The position numbers and the translations under genes were made by a program. 64,000 bases of DNA, from NCBI RefSeq assembly GCF_004959775.1, contig NZ_SJZG01000003.1, positions 248,001 to 312,000 on the forward strand. The letters run 5' to 3'. Shown piece after piece: positions 18,978 to 26,963 of this stretch; the first letter of the stretch is position 1; each line of letters opens with the position of its first letter. The stretch is from Agromyces sp. H66. Lineage in GTDB: Bacteria > Actinomycetota > Actinomycetes > Actinomycetales > Microbacteriaceae. The notes beneath the pieces are model-generated. The model ran no database searches. It saw only the letters and a program-made list of their open reading frames with translations, and was not told the origin of the DNA.

Positions 18978-18993
18978 CTGTCCATGTGGACAA
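18978..18993. promoter_or_regulatory. TetR operator 2, overlapping the MFS start codon
   Basis: CTGTCCatgtGGACAA repeats the arms of operator 1, exactly 30 bp away (about three helical turns). Its central ATG is the MFS start codon and predicted transcription start. Confidence 0.7.
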
Positions 18994-20333
18994 GAAGGCG
19001 TGCAGCGAACGTCGCCGCCGATGCGCACCGCCGCCGACTCACCGCGGGGGTGGTGGTCGCCACCGTGCTCATGTCGTCGGGCGCCATGGTGATCTTCCCG
19101 CTGCTGCCGGCGCTCCAGCTCCGGCTCGGCATCTCCACGGCCGACATCGGCATCATCGCCGCCGCCGGCTTCGCCGCCGCCCTCGCGGCCGAGCTCATCG
19201 TCGCGCCCTACGCCGATCGCGGGCGCGCCCGGCTGATGGGCGTCGCGGGCGTGGTGCTCATGGCCGCCGCCCTCGCGGGCTCGGCCCTCGCGACCGAGGC
19301 GTGGCACCTGGTGGCCGGCCGCGCAGTCGGCGGGTTCGGGTTCGGCGTCTTCATGGCCGCGGCGAGCGCGCTGCTCGTGCGCGCCGACCCGCTGCGCGCC
19401 GGCGAGGCGCTCGGCCGGCTGGGTGCGGCCGAGCTCGCCGGCGTCTCGCTCGGCCCACTCGCCTCCGGCCTCGCGATCGCGATCTCGGCGCCGGGCGCCA
19501 TCCTCGGGTGGTCGGCGGCGGCGGTGCTCGTGGGCGTGGCACCGGTGGCGCTCGCGTTCCACGAGCGCGCCACGGCCACCGCCGTGATGACGGGGCCGTC
19601 CGCGACATCCGCCGACACCGCCGTGGCCGTTCCGCCCCGCGTGAGCTTCGGGCTGCTGCGGTCGCCCCGCGTCGTGGGCATCCTGCTGCTCTACGGCGCC
19701 GTCATGGTGCCCACGGGCGCCTACGACGGCATCTGGCCGCGGTTCATGGCCGACATCGGCGCGAGCGAGCAGCTCACCGCGCTCAGCTACACCCTGTTCG
19801 CGGTGCCCTACGCGATCGTCGCGGGCTGGGCCGGGCGGCTCGCCGACCGGCGCGGCGGCGTCTCGGCTTTCGTGCGGGGCGTCGTCGTCCTGGTGCCGAT
19901 CGTGGCGCTCTACGGCGTCATCGGCGACCCGTGGGTGGCGACCGGCGTCGGTTTCGTCGAGTCCAGCGGTCAGGCGCTCGCGTTCATCGGGGCGGCCGCG
20001 GCCATGGCGCAGGCCGTGCCCGCCGAGCGCGCAGGCGCGTCGCAGGGCCTCATGCGCGCGTTCGGCCTGCTCACCGCCACGGTCGCGGCCGCCCTCTCGG
20101 GCGTGGCCTACGAGCTGGGCGGCCCGCCCGCGCTGTTCGGCGGGACGGCGGTCGTCGTGATCGTCATGGTCGCCGCCGGACTCGTCGTGGTGCGTGCGGT
20201 GCGGCGCCGCCGGCCGGAGCGGGCGGGTCTCGAGGGGCGTCCGGCCGCGCCGGTCGATCTCCGACCGGCGCGCACCGCCGCGGCACCCGTCGAGCTCACC
20301 GACGCGCGTGCCTGCGAACCCACTCGTGCATGA
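18984..20333 (+). CDS. MFS transporter, probable drug exporter
   Basis: The 449-residue protein has 12 predicted membrane segments. The first carries VLMSSGAMVIFPLLPALQ, and the loop APYADRGRARLMGVAGV resembles the MFS loop 2-3 motif. A basic cytoplasmic loop lies mid-protein, and the tail is disordered and Pro/Ala-rich (about 405-449). The divergent TetR regulator suggests an efflux function. The last 38 bases overlap the end of the convergent RNA methyltransferase gene. Confidence 0.9.
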   Translation: MWTRRRAANVAADAHRRRLTAGVVVATVLMSSGAMVIFPLLPALQLRLGISTADIGIIAAAGFAAALAAELIVAPYADRGRARLMGVAGVVLMAAALAGSALATEAWHLVAGRAVGGFGFGVFMAAASALLVRADPLRAGEALGRLGAAELAGVSLGPLASGLAIAISAPGAILGWSAAAVLVGVAPVALAFHERATATAVMTGPSATSADTAVAVPPRVSFGLLRSPRVVGILLLYGAVMVPTGAYDGIWPRFMADIGASEQLTALSYTLFAVPYAIVAGWAGRLADRRGGVSAFVRGVVVLVPIVALYGVIGDPWVATGVGFVESSGQALAFIGAAAAMAQAVPAERAGASQGLMRAFGLLTATVAAALSGVAYELGGPPALFGGTAVVVIVMVAAGLVVVRAVRRRRPERAGLEGRPAAPVDLRPARTAAAPVELTDARACEPTRA

Positions 20334-20976
20334 CGATCGCCGCAGCCGCGCTCGCGTTGATCGACCGCGTCGAGCCGTACTGAGTGATCTCGACGACCAG
20401 GTCGGCCGCGGCGATGGCCTCGGCGCTGAGTCCCGGCCCCTCCTGCCCGAAGAGCAGCACGCAGCGCTCGGGGAGCTCGACGTCGTCGACGGGCCGGGCG
20501 CCCTCGACGTTGTCGACCGCCACGATGGGCAGGGACGTCGCCCGTGCCCACGCGACGAAGTCGGCGACATCCGGGTGATGCAGCAGGTGCTGGTAGCGGT
20601 CGGTCACCATCGCGCCCCGCCGGTTCCAGCGACGACGCCCGATGATGTGCACCTTCTCGGCGGCGAACGCGTTCGCGGTGCGCACGATCGAGCCGATGTT
20701 GAGGTCGTGCTGCCAGTTCTCGATGGCCACGTGGAACGGATGCCGCCGCTCGTCGAGGTCGGCGACGATCGCCTCGAGACGCCAGTACCGGTAGCGGTCG
20801 ACGACGTTTCGGGTGTCGCCGTGCGCGAGCAGCTCGGGATCGTAGCGAGGATCGTCGGGCCAGGCGTCGCGGCCGCCGGGCCACGGTCCGACGCCGTGCG
20901 CGAGCGTGGGCTCGGGGTGCTCGGGCTCGGGCGCGGGGTGCTCGGGCCCCGCGGCATCCGTCGGCTCTTGCGTCAC
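20296..20976 (-). CDS. SpoU/TrmH-family RNA 2'-O-methyltransferase
   Basis: The protein has 226 residues. The SPOUT knot motifs are all present: NIGSIVRTANAF (motif 1), LFGQEGPGLS (motif 2) and YGSTRSINASAAAAIVMHEW (motif 3), which bind S-adenosylmethionine. The N terminus (about 1-50) is Pro/Glu-rich and disordered. The target, tRNA or rRNA, cannot be told from sequence. The GTG start at 20974-20976 is six bases after TAGCGT. Confidence 0.93.
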   Translation of the reverse strand: MTQEPTDAAGPEHPAPEPEHPEPTLAHGVGPWPGGRDAWPDDPRYDPELLAHGDTRNVVDRYRYWRLEAIVADLDERRHPFHVAIENWQHDLNIGSIVRTANAFAAEKVHIIGRRRWNRRGAMVTDRYQHLLHHPDVADFVAWARATSLPIVAVDNVEGARPVDDVELPERCVLLFGQEGPGLSAEAIAAADLVVEITQYGSTRSINASAAAAIVMHEWVRRHARR

Positions 20977-20982
20977 CCGACC

Positions 20983-20988
20983 ACGCTA
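20983..20988 (-). promoter_or_regulatory. -10 box (TAGCGT) for the RNA methyltransferase gene
   Basis: TAGCGT is followed by GGTCGG and the GTG start at 20976. The identical hexamer and spacing occur at cofD, its divergent LLM gene and the DUF4440 gene. Confidence 0.5.
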
Positions 20989-21025
20989 GCCCGTGCCCGT
21001 GCGCGAGACCGACGCGTCACGACAC

Positions 21026-21041
21026 TTTCGGCTCACCGAAA
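21026..21041. promoter_or_regulatory. MntR-type operator 1 upstream of mntH
   Basis: TTTCGGctcaCCGAAA is a perfect 6-bp palindrome with a 4-bp centre, placed at the -35 region of the mntH promoter. It shares both arms with operator 2, 27 bp away. Confidence 0.65.
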
Positions 21042-21047
21042 ACTCGC

Positions 21048-21053
21048 TAAGAT
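21048..21053 (+). promoter_or_regulatory. -10 box (TAAGAT) for a leaderless mntH transcript
   Basis: TAAGAT is followed by six bases and the ATG at 21060. It lies between the two palindromes. Confidence 0.55.
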
Positions 21054-21068
21054 TTCGGTATGCCGAAA
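21053..21068. promoter_or_regulatory. MntR-type operator 2, overlapping the mntH start codon
   Basis: TTTCGGtatgCCGAAA contains the start ATG (21060-21062) in its centre. A repressor bound here would block the transcription start. Confidence 0.65.
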
Positions 21069-22415
21069 ACTCCGGATGCCGCGTCGGCGAGCACCGCCGT
21101 CGATGAAGCCGTGCCCGCCCCCTCGGTCGCGCCCCCCGCCCCGCCCTCGGTGCCGCGCCTCGCGTGGCTGATCGGCCCCGCCCTCGTCGCCGGCGTCGCC
21201 TACCTCGACCCCGGCAACGTCGCGAGCAACATGACCGCGGGCGCCCAGTACGGATACCTGCTCGTCTGGGTCGTGGTGCTCGGCAACGTCATGGCGTGGC
21301 TGATCCAGTACCTGTCGGCGAAGCTCGGCGTCGTCACCGGCAAGAGCCTGCCCGAGGTGCTCGGCGAGCGCATGGGCAACCGCTGGGGGCGCCGGGCCTA
21401 CTGGCTGCAGGCCGAGCTCGTGGCCATGGCGACCGACCTCGCCGAGGTCATCGGCGGTGCCGTGGCCCTCAACCTCCTCTTCGGCGTGCCGCTCGTCTGG
21501 GGCGGCCTCATCACGGGCACGATCTCGCTGGTCCTGCTGATCATCCAGTCACGCAGGGGTGCCCGGCCGTTCGAGTTCGTGATCGTGGGCCTGCTCGCCA
21601 TCATCACGGTCGGCTTCAGTGTGGGCGTGTTCGTCGCACCGCCCGACCCCGGTGGCCTGTTCGCCGGGCTCGTGCCACGGTTCGCCGACACGAACTCGGT
21701 GCTCCTCGCGGCATCCATCCTGGGCGCGACGATCATGCCGCACGCGATCTACGCGCACTCGGCGCTGAGCCGCGACCGGTTCGCGCCGAGCCGCCGACCC
21801 GCGGGCGGCGACGCCGGTCGGCACGAGGCCGCCGAGCCGATCGAGGTCGGCCGCGGCATCCCGACGGCGCGCCTGCTCGTCGCCACGCGATGGGACGTGT
21901 CGATCGCGATGCTCATCGCCGGGAGCGTGAACCTCGCCATCCTGCTGCTCGCGGCCGCGAACCTCGCGGGCGTCGAGGGCACCGACAGCCTCGAGGGCGC
22001 CCACGCCGCCCTCGAGTCCTCCCTCGGCCCGATCATCGCCACGCTGTTCGCGGTGGGCCTGCTCGCGTCGGGCCTCGCATCCACCTCGGTCGGCGCGTAC
22101 GCCGGCGCGGAGATCATGCACGGGCTGCTGCACATCCGGGTGCCGCTGCTCGCCCGCCGTCTCGTCACGCTCATCCCGGCACTCGTGATCCTGAGCCTCG
22201 GGTTCGACCCCACGATCTCGCTCGTGCTCAGCCAGGTGGTGCTCTCGTTCGGCATCCCGTTCGCGCTGGTCCCGCTGGTTTCGGTCACGGCCCGGCGGAG
22301 CGTGCTCGGCCGGTTCGCGAACCACTGGGTCACCACCGGGCTCGGCGTCGCGGCATCCCTCTTCCTCATCACCCTCAACGGCCTGTTGCTCTGGCTGGTG
22401 TTCACGGGGGCCTGA
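21060..22415 (+). CDS. mntH: Nramp-family manganese transporter
   Basis: The 451-residue protein has about 11 membrane segments. It carries the Nramp metal-binding motifs DPGN (in VAYLDPGNVASNMTAGAQYGY) and MPH (in ILGATIMPHAIYAHSALSRDR). It takes up Mn2+ (and Fe2+) with protons. A 30-residue Pro/Ala-rich N terminus precedes the first helix. The two TTTCGG/CCGAAA palindromes at the promoter suggest metal-dependent repression, probably by the MntR-like protein at 25278-25934. Confidence 0.94.
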   Translation: MPKTPDAASASTAVDEAVPAPSVAPPAPPSVPRLAWLIGPALVAGVAYLDPGNVASNMTAGAQYGYLLVWVVVLGNVMAWLIQYLSAKLGVVTGKSLPEVLGERMGNRWGRRAYWLQAELVAMATDLAEVIGGAVALNLLFGVPLVWGGLITGTISLVLLIIQSRRGARPFEFVIVGLLAIITVGFSVGVFVAPPDPGGLFAGLVPRFADTNSVLLAASILGATIMPHAIYAHSALSRDRFAPSRRPAGGDAGRHEAAEPIEVGRGIPTARLLVATRWDVSIAMLIAGSVNLAILLLAAANLAGVEGTDSLEGAHAALESSLGPIIATLFAVGLLASGLASTSVGAYAGAEIMHGLLHIRVPLLARRLVTLIPALVILSLGFDPTISLVLSQVVLSFGIPFALVPLVSVTARRSVLGRFANHWVTTGLGVAASLFLITLNGLLLWLVFTGA

Positions 22416-22477
22416 CCGGATGCCCCGTCGCGCTCCCCTGCGCAGCGGCGGCCCTTCCGCGCGCGAGTGGCGACAGA

Positions 22478-22521
22478 ACCGCCCCGAGCGGCCGGCACGG
22501 AATTGCGGCGCTCGGGGCGGT
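22478..22521. terminator. Hairpin between convergent mntH and PL11 lyase genes
   Basis: ACCGCCCCGAGCG (22478-22490) and CGCTCGGGGCGGT (22509-22521) form a perfect 13-bp stem with an 18-base loop, suitable for both directions. Confidence 0.75.
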
Positions 22522-22535
22522 CGTCTGCGGCGGAC

Positions 22536-25076
22536 TCAGCCCTCGAAGGTCGTGGTCCACTCCGATGCAGCGCCGTCGGCGAGTCGGTACCAGGCCGTCG
22601 GCACCGCAACGACCTCCACCTCGCCGCCGACGCTCGCCTTGCCGTTCGGATCCGTGACGAGCTCGCCATTCACGTAGTACGCGACACCGGCGATGTTCGT
22701 CGGTACCTGCACCTCATCCTGGCCGGTGCCCGGACGGTCCTTGAACTTCGGCTCGACCGGGACGACGGGGGTGGTGAGGATCGGCACCTCCGACCAGTCG
22801 AGGTCGCTCGCGAGGTAGAACGAGGTGTACGCCGGTTGGTTGTACGTGGTCTGCTGCCGGGCGGTCTCGGCGCGGTACTGCTGGTCGTGCATGAGCGTCG
22901 TCAGCTTGTGCGTCGTGACCTCCGTGCTCGTGTACACGCGCAACGCGTTCGAGTCGAGGGTGCGGACGAGCAGTTCCTCGCGCCAGTCGCCGATCACGTC
23001 GGCGACGAGCGACGGGTTGCCCTTGGTCCAGTTGTTCACGGCCGTGCCCTCGGCCGTCAACAACGTCCCGCGCGTCCAGTCGTCGATCGTGGGCGTCCGG
23101 TACGTGTCGGTCGAGTGGCCGTTCACGAGCTGCGTCGTGAGGTCGGCCGCCCACCGGATCGACATGTTCGTGCCCGGCGTCGACGACTCGAGCTGCTCGC
23201 CCGCGACGCTCAGCAGTCCGCTGCCGTCGCTGCCGCCGGGCATGCTCGCCCAGACCTCGACGCCCGGGACATCCGCCCGCACGTCGCCGACCATGCCCCG
23301 GCCGGTGTCGCGGCCGGAGTACGACCCGAAGAGGATCTCTCCCGTCGCGGCGTCGCGCATGACGGAGCCGTACGGAGCCCAGGCCCCGCCCTCGTGCACG
23401 GTCCAGATCTCGAGGCCCGGACGCGACGGGTCGAGGTCGGCGACGTGCATCGCGTCTCCGTGCCCGAGTCGCGCGAGCGTACCGGGTGCCGCGCTGCCCT
23501 CGGGCAGCACGTCGTACGAGCTGTAGAGCACGCTGCCGTCGTCGTCGATCGTGACGGCGCCGTAGACGATCTCCTGCCTTCCGTCGGCGTCGACATCGGC
23601 CGAGCTCAGGGAGTGGAAGCCCTGCGTGGTGATGCCGCCATACTCCGGGTCGGTGCCGTCGACGCCGTGCGGGGAGTCGTTGAACGGGTTCGACATGGGC
23701 GCGTGACCGCTGTCGACGTACCAGCGCTCGTGCAGCGCCTCGCCGTCCCAGTCGTAGGCGATCATCGTCGTGCGTGTGTAGTAGCCGCGCGCGAACACCG
23801 CCGACGGCCGCTCGCCGTCGAGGTAGGCGACGGTGGAGAGGAACCGGTCGACCCGGTTCCCCGGCTCGATGCGGCTCATCGCGTAGTCGCCCCACATGAG
23901 GCCGTCGTCGCCGCGGCCCGGCTTGTACTCGATCGTCTGCAGCTCCTCGCCGGTCGCGCCGTCGAAGACCGTCAGGTACTCGGGGCCGTCGACGATGAAG
24001 CCGTCGAAGGTCGTGAGGTCGTTGCGGCCGGACCGGCTCGGCGCGTAGACGTCGATGAAGTGGTCGGCGAGCTCCTCCGCACTCGCGCGGCTCAGCGGGT
24101 ACTCGTGCGCCACCGGGATGCCGAACGCCTCCTCGAGCGTCGCGGGCCAATTGCCGGCCGCCACCTCGGCGTGCTCGGACCAGCCCTGGAACATCTCGAC
24201 GAGGTGCTCGCGGTAGTCGGCGGCGCTCATGCGGTAGTCATCGTCGTGCGAGTACCCGGCGGCGACGTCCGCCTCGGGCATGGTGATCGACGCCTCGGAT
24301 GCCACGGAGCCGTCGGCCGCGTACGTGATCGATTTCGTGCCGGGCGCGGTCTTGAGCATCGTCTCCGACCGGCCGTCGCCGTCGAAGTCGTACACGAGGA
24401 ACTGCGTGTAGTGCGCGCCCGCGCGGATGTTGACGCCGAGGTCGATGCGATTGCGCAACGTGCCGTCGAGCTCGTAGGTGTCGAGGAAGACCGTGCCCGT
24501 GTAGCCCTTCTGGGATACGTCCTTCGAGTTGGACGGATCCCACTTCACGACGAACTCGTATTGGCCGTCGCCGTCGACATCTCCCACCGCGACGTCGTTG
24601 GCCGAGTACGTGAACGCCTCGCCGGTCGGGGTCACGCCGTCGGCGGGCTTCTGCAGCGGCACATCGAGGTAGCCCTGCGCCCACGGCGATACGGCTGTGC
24701 TCGGTTCGAGTTCGACGCCGTTCACCACGGCGGCGACGGTGTACTCCGAGGTCGGCGTGCCGTCGGGGTCGGCGTAGTTCGTCGAGTCGGTCACGGTGGC
24801 CAGTCGCTCACCGTCCCGGTAGACGGCGAAGTCGGGGCCGGCGACGCCGGTGTCGGTGGCTCCGGTCGCCTCGGAGGCCAGGAGCCGCCAGCTCAGGAAG
24901 ACGCCTTCGGTGGTGGCGACCGCGACGAGGCCGCGATCGAGGGCCTCGAGTTGCGGCACGGCGGCCGGCACGGCGTCGGGCGGTGCGGCGGTCGCGGGCT
25001 GCGCGGCACCGGCGAGCAATGCGCCGGCGGCGGCGACCGCCATCGCTGCGCGGAACGGATGGTTTCCGAGATTCAT
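22536..25076 (-). CDS. Secreted rhamnogalacturonan lyase (PL11 type)
   Basis: The 846-residue protein has a signal peptide (hydrophobic 10-25, cleavage after ATA-like residues near 29) and the PL11 beta-propeller architecture. It has repeated acidic calcium loops such as DVDGDGQYEF, DFDGDGRSE and DVDADGRQE, plus a long central YesW-like region. Enzymes of this family cleave the rhamnogalacturonan I backbone of pectin by beta-elimination. A short beta-domain ends the protein. The start ATG (25074-25076) has an AGAAGGA site. No other pectin gene or sugar importer is adjacent; control by a LacI-type repressor is suggested by the operator at 25115-25128. Confidence 0.92.
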   Translation of the reverse strand: MNLGNHPFRAAMAVAAAGALLAGAAQPATAAPPDAVPAAVPQLEALDRGLVAVATTEGVFLSWRLLASEATGATDTGVAGPDFAVYRDGERLATVTDSTNYADPDGTPTSEYTVAAVVNGVELEPSTAVSPWAQGYLDVPLQKPADGVTPTGEAFTYSANDVAVGDVDGDGQYEFVVKWDPSNSKDVSQKGYTGTVFLDTYELDGTLRNRIDLGVNIRAGAHYTQFLVYDFDGDGRSETMLKTAPGTKSITYAADGSVASEASITMPEADVAAGYSHDDDYRMSAADYREHLVEMFQGWSEHAEVAAGNWPATLEEAFGIPVAHEYPLSRASAEELADHFIDVYAPSRSGRNDLTTFDGFIVDGPEYLTVFDGATGEELQTIEYKPGRGDDGLMWGDYAMSRIEPGNRVDRFLSTVAYLDGERPSAVFARGYYTRTTMIAYDWDGEALHERWYVDSGHAPMSNPFNDSPHGVDGTDPEYGGITTQGFHSLSSADVDADGRQEIVYGAVTIDDDGSVLYSSYDVLPEGSAAPGTLARLGHGDAMHVADLDPSRPGLEIWTVHEGGAWAPYGSVMRDAATGEILFGSYSGRDTGRGMVGDVRADVPGVEVWASMPGGSDGSGLLSVAGEQLESSTPGTNMSIRWAADLTTQLVNGHSTDTYRTPTIDDWTRGTLLTAEGTAVNNWTKGNPSLVADVIGDWREELLVRTLDSNALRVYTSTEVTTHKLTTLMHDQQYRAETARQQTTYNQPAYTSFYLASDLDWSEVPILTTPVVPVEPKFKDRPGTGQDEVQVPTNIAGVAYYVNGELVTDPNGKASVGGEVEVVAVPTAWYRLADGAASEWTTTFEG

Positions 25077-25114
25077 CGTCGAATCCTTCTCTGGACCTGT
25101 TGGGTCCGTCGTTG

Positions 25115-25128
25115 GGATAGCGCTTTCC
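25115..25128. promoter_or_regulatory. LacI-family operator upstream of the PL11 lyase gene
   Basis: GGATAGCGCTTTCC is a near-perfect LacI/GalR-type palindrome with the central AGCGCT. It starts about five bases after the predicted transcription start, a road-block position. No LacI-type gene is in the window. Confidence 0.7.
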
Positions 25129-25139
25129 GTGCGAACCCG

Positions 25140-25168
25140 AACGTACCCGCATCCGGGGGGCAGGTCAA
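25140..25168 (-). promoter_or_regulatory. Promoter of the PL11 lyase gene
   Basis: On the minus strand, -35 TTGACC (25163-25168), 17 bases and -10 TACGTT (25140-25145) give a transcription start near 25133 and a leader of about 57 bases. Confidence 0.65.
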
Positions 25169-25187
25169 CAGATCCGGGCGAGAAATT

Positions 25188-25211
25188 GACACGATTCATT
25201 CGGATCGTGTC
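25188..25211. promoter_or_regulatory. Perfect inverted repeat of unknown function
   Basis: GACACGAT (25188-25195) and ATCGTGTC (25204-25211) flank an 8-base spacer. It sits about 55-80 bases upstream of the lyase transcription start and about 55 bases upstream of the mntR -10 box. It could be an activator or repressor site for either gene. Confidence 0.5.
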
Positions 25212-25264
25212 GGGCGGCACGCGAATGCCGCGTGCGCTCCCGCACCCGACGCCTGCCGCCCGGG

Positions 25265-25270
25265 TATCCT
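25265..25270 (+). promoter_or_regulatory. -10 box (TATCCT) for a leaderless mntR transcript
   Basis: TATCCT is followed by seven bases and the ATG at 25278. The same hexamer precedes the EamA gene. Confidence 0.45.
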
Positions 25271-25277
25271 GAGGCCG

Positions 25278-25934
25278 ATGCCCGCCAACAGCCCCGCCAT
25301 CGAGGACTACCTCAAGACGGTGTACGCCCACACCGAGTGGCAGCCCGAACCCATCACGCCGTCGGGCCTGGCCGGGGCGCTCGGCGTCGCCCCCTCGTCG
25401 GTCACCGAGATGGTGAAGAAGATGGCGGCGCAGGGCCTCGTGCAGCACGTCCCCTACGGCGCGATCAGACTCACGGATGTCGGGCGGTTGCGCGCACTCG
25501 CGGTCGTGCGCCGGCACCGGCTCATCGAGACGTGGCTCGTGCGTGAGATGGGTTACGCATGGGACGAGGTGCACGACGAGGCCGAGGTCCTCGAGCACGC
25601 CGTGTCCGACCGCCTGCTCGAGGCGATCGACGCCCGGCTCGGACGCCCTGAGCGGGACCCCCATGGCGATGCCATCCCCGCGGCCGACGGATCGCTCGTG
25701 TCCGAGCCGTCGATCCGCCTCGACAAGGCATCTGCCGGACACGTCGGTCGCGTCATCCGCATCAGCGACCGCGACCCCGCCGTGCTGCGCGCGCTCGACG
25801 ACGCCGGCATCGGCCCGGGATGCGAACTCCGCGTCGCCGACGCGGCGGACGCGGCATCCGTCGCCGTCACCGTCGAGGGCACGGCCAGCACCATCGCCCG
25901 CGAGGCAGCCGCGGGAATCTGGGTCTCCGCCTGA
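25278..25934 (+). CDS. mntR: DtxR/MntR-family metalloregulator, manganese type
   Basis: The 218-residue protein has an N-terminal winged helix (about 5-65), a dimerisation/metal domain (66-140) and a C-terminal SH3-like FeoA domain (about 145-215). By alignment from memory, D10 replaces DtxR Met10, and E103 (in HDEAEVLEH) replaces DtxR Cys102. Both changes are those of Mn-selective MntR (D8 and E99 in Bacillus subtilis). H80, E84, E106 and H107 match other ligands. It probably represses mntH (21060) with Mn2+. Its own promoter lacks the TTTCGG palindrome. Confidence 0.9.
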   Translation: MPANSPAIEDYLKTVYAHTEWQPEPITPSGLAGALGVAPSSVTEMVKKMAAQGLVQHVPYGAIRLTDVGRLRALAVVRRHRLIETWLVREMGYAWDEVHDEAEVLEHAVSDRLLEAIDARLGRPERDPHGDAIPAADGSLVSEPSIRLDKASAGHVGRVIRISDRDPAVLRALDDAGIGPGCELRVADAADAASVAVTVEGTASTIAREAAAGIWVSA

Positions 25935-26069
25935 TCTTCGCCGGGATCTCCCGGCCCGGCCGGGTCCCGGAGAACGGGCGCGAACTCGGGCACTGCGTGC
26001 GCGGGCGGCGTGCGCCAGGGCGCGCGCTGCGCGGCATCCATCGTTCATCGGCCCGTGATCTGCGCGCCC

Positions 26070-26075
26070 TAGGCT
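26070..26075 (+). promoter_or_regulatory. -10 box (TAGGCT) for a leaderless HAD-phosphatase transcript
   Basis: TAGGCT is followed by TGGCGC and the ATG at 26082, the same hexamer and spacing as at lpdA. Confidence 0.5.
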
Positions 26076-26081
26076 TGGCGC

Positions 26082-26879
26082 ATGGGACGACGTGAAGAGG
26101 TCGAGGCCTGGCTGACCGACATGGACGGCGTGCTCGTGCACGAGAACCACGCGCTGCCGGGCGCCGCCGACCTGCTGCAGCAATGGGAGGACACCGGCAC
26201 CCCATACCTCGTGCTCACCAACAACTCGATCTTCACGGCCCGCGACCTGTCGGCCCGGCTGCGGGCGAGCGGCCTGAACGTGCCCGAGGAGCGCATCTGG
26301 ACCTCGGCGCTCGCGACCGCCGATTTCCTGAAGCAGCAACAGCCCGGCGGCACCGCGTTCGTGATCGGCGAGGCCGGCATCCTCACGGCGCTGCACGAGG
26401 CCGGCTTCGTGATGACCGAGACGAACCCCGACTTCGTCGTCGTCGGCGAGACCCGCAACTACTCGTTCGAGGCCATCACCAAGGCGATCCGCCTCATCGG
26501 CAGGGGGTCGCGGTTCATCGTGACGAATCCGGATGCCACGGGGCCGAGCGCCGAGGGCCCCCTGCCCGCGACCGGGGCGATCGCCGCCCTCATCACGAAG
26601 GCCACGGGCAAGGAGCCCTACGTCGTCGGCAAGCCGAACCCGATGATGTTCCGCTCGGCGCTCAACAAGATCGGCGCGCACTCCGAGAACACGGCGATGA
26701 TCGGCGACCGCATGGACACCGACATCGTCGCGGGCATCGAGGCGGGACTGCACACGGTGCTCGTGCTCACGGGCATCAGCGATCGCGCCGAGATGGAGAA
26801 GTACCCGTTCCGACCCGACGAAGTGCTCTCGGGCGTGACCGAACTCGTGACGCACGAGCCCGTGGAGACCGAGCTCTAG
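26082..26879 (+). CDS. HAD-superfamily subfamily IIA phosphatase (NagD-like)
   Basis: The 265-residue protein has the HAD motifs D13-M-D15-G (motif 1, LTDMDGVLV), LTNNS (motif 2), VGKPNP with the motif 3 lysine, and MIGDRMDTDI (motif 4). The C2 cap between motifs 2 and 3 identifies subfamily IIA. Relatives hydrolyse nucleotide or sugar phosphates; the substrate is unknown. It is a single gene followed by a strong hairpin. Confidence 0.92.
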   Translation: MGRREEVEAWLTDMDGVLVHENHALPGAADLLQQWEDTGTPYLVLTNNSIFTARDLSARLRASGLNVPEERIWTSALATADFLKQQQPGGTAFVIGEAGILTALHEAGFVMTETNPDFVVVGETRNYSFEAITKAIRLIGRGSRFIVTNPDATGPSAEGPLPATGAIAALITKATGKEPYVVGKPNPMMFRSALNKIGAHSENTAMIGDRMDTDIVAGIEAGLHTVLVLTGISDRAEMEKYPFRPDEVLSGVTELVTHEPVETEL

Positions 26880-26925
26880 GTCGGCCGGGCGCGACCGCGA
26901 CGTCCCGTCGTCAGGCGGCGGGCCC

Positions 26926-26954
26926 GACGGCCCGCCGTCGGTCGGCGGGCCGTC
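26926..26954. terminator. Hairpin between convergent HAD and aldo/keto reductase genes
   Basis: GACGGCCCGCCG (26926-26937) pairs perfectly with CGGCGGGCCGTC (26943-26954) around the loop TCGGT. Confidence 0.8.
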
Positions 26955-26963
26955 GGCCGCGGG

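Noticed and set aside
22467-25280. Long open plus-strand frame opposite the PL11 lyase leading into mntR
   Set aside because: The upstream part is a shadow of the lyase gene. The DtxR-type fold begins at ATG 25278, which has a -10 box seven bases upstream.
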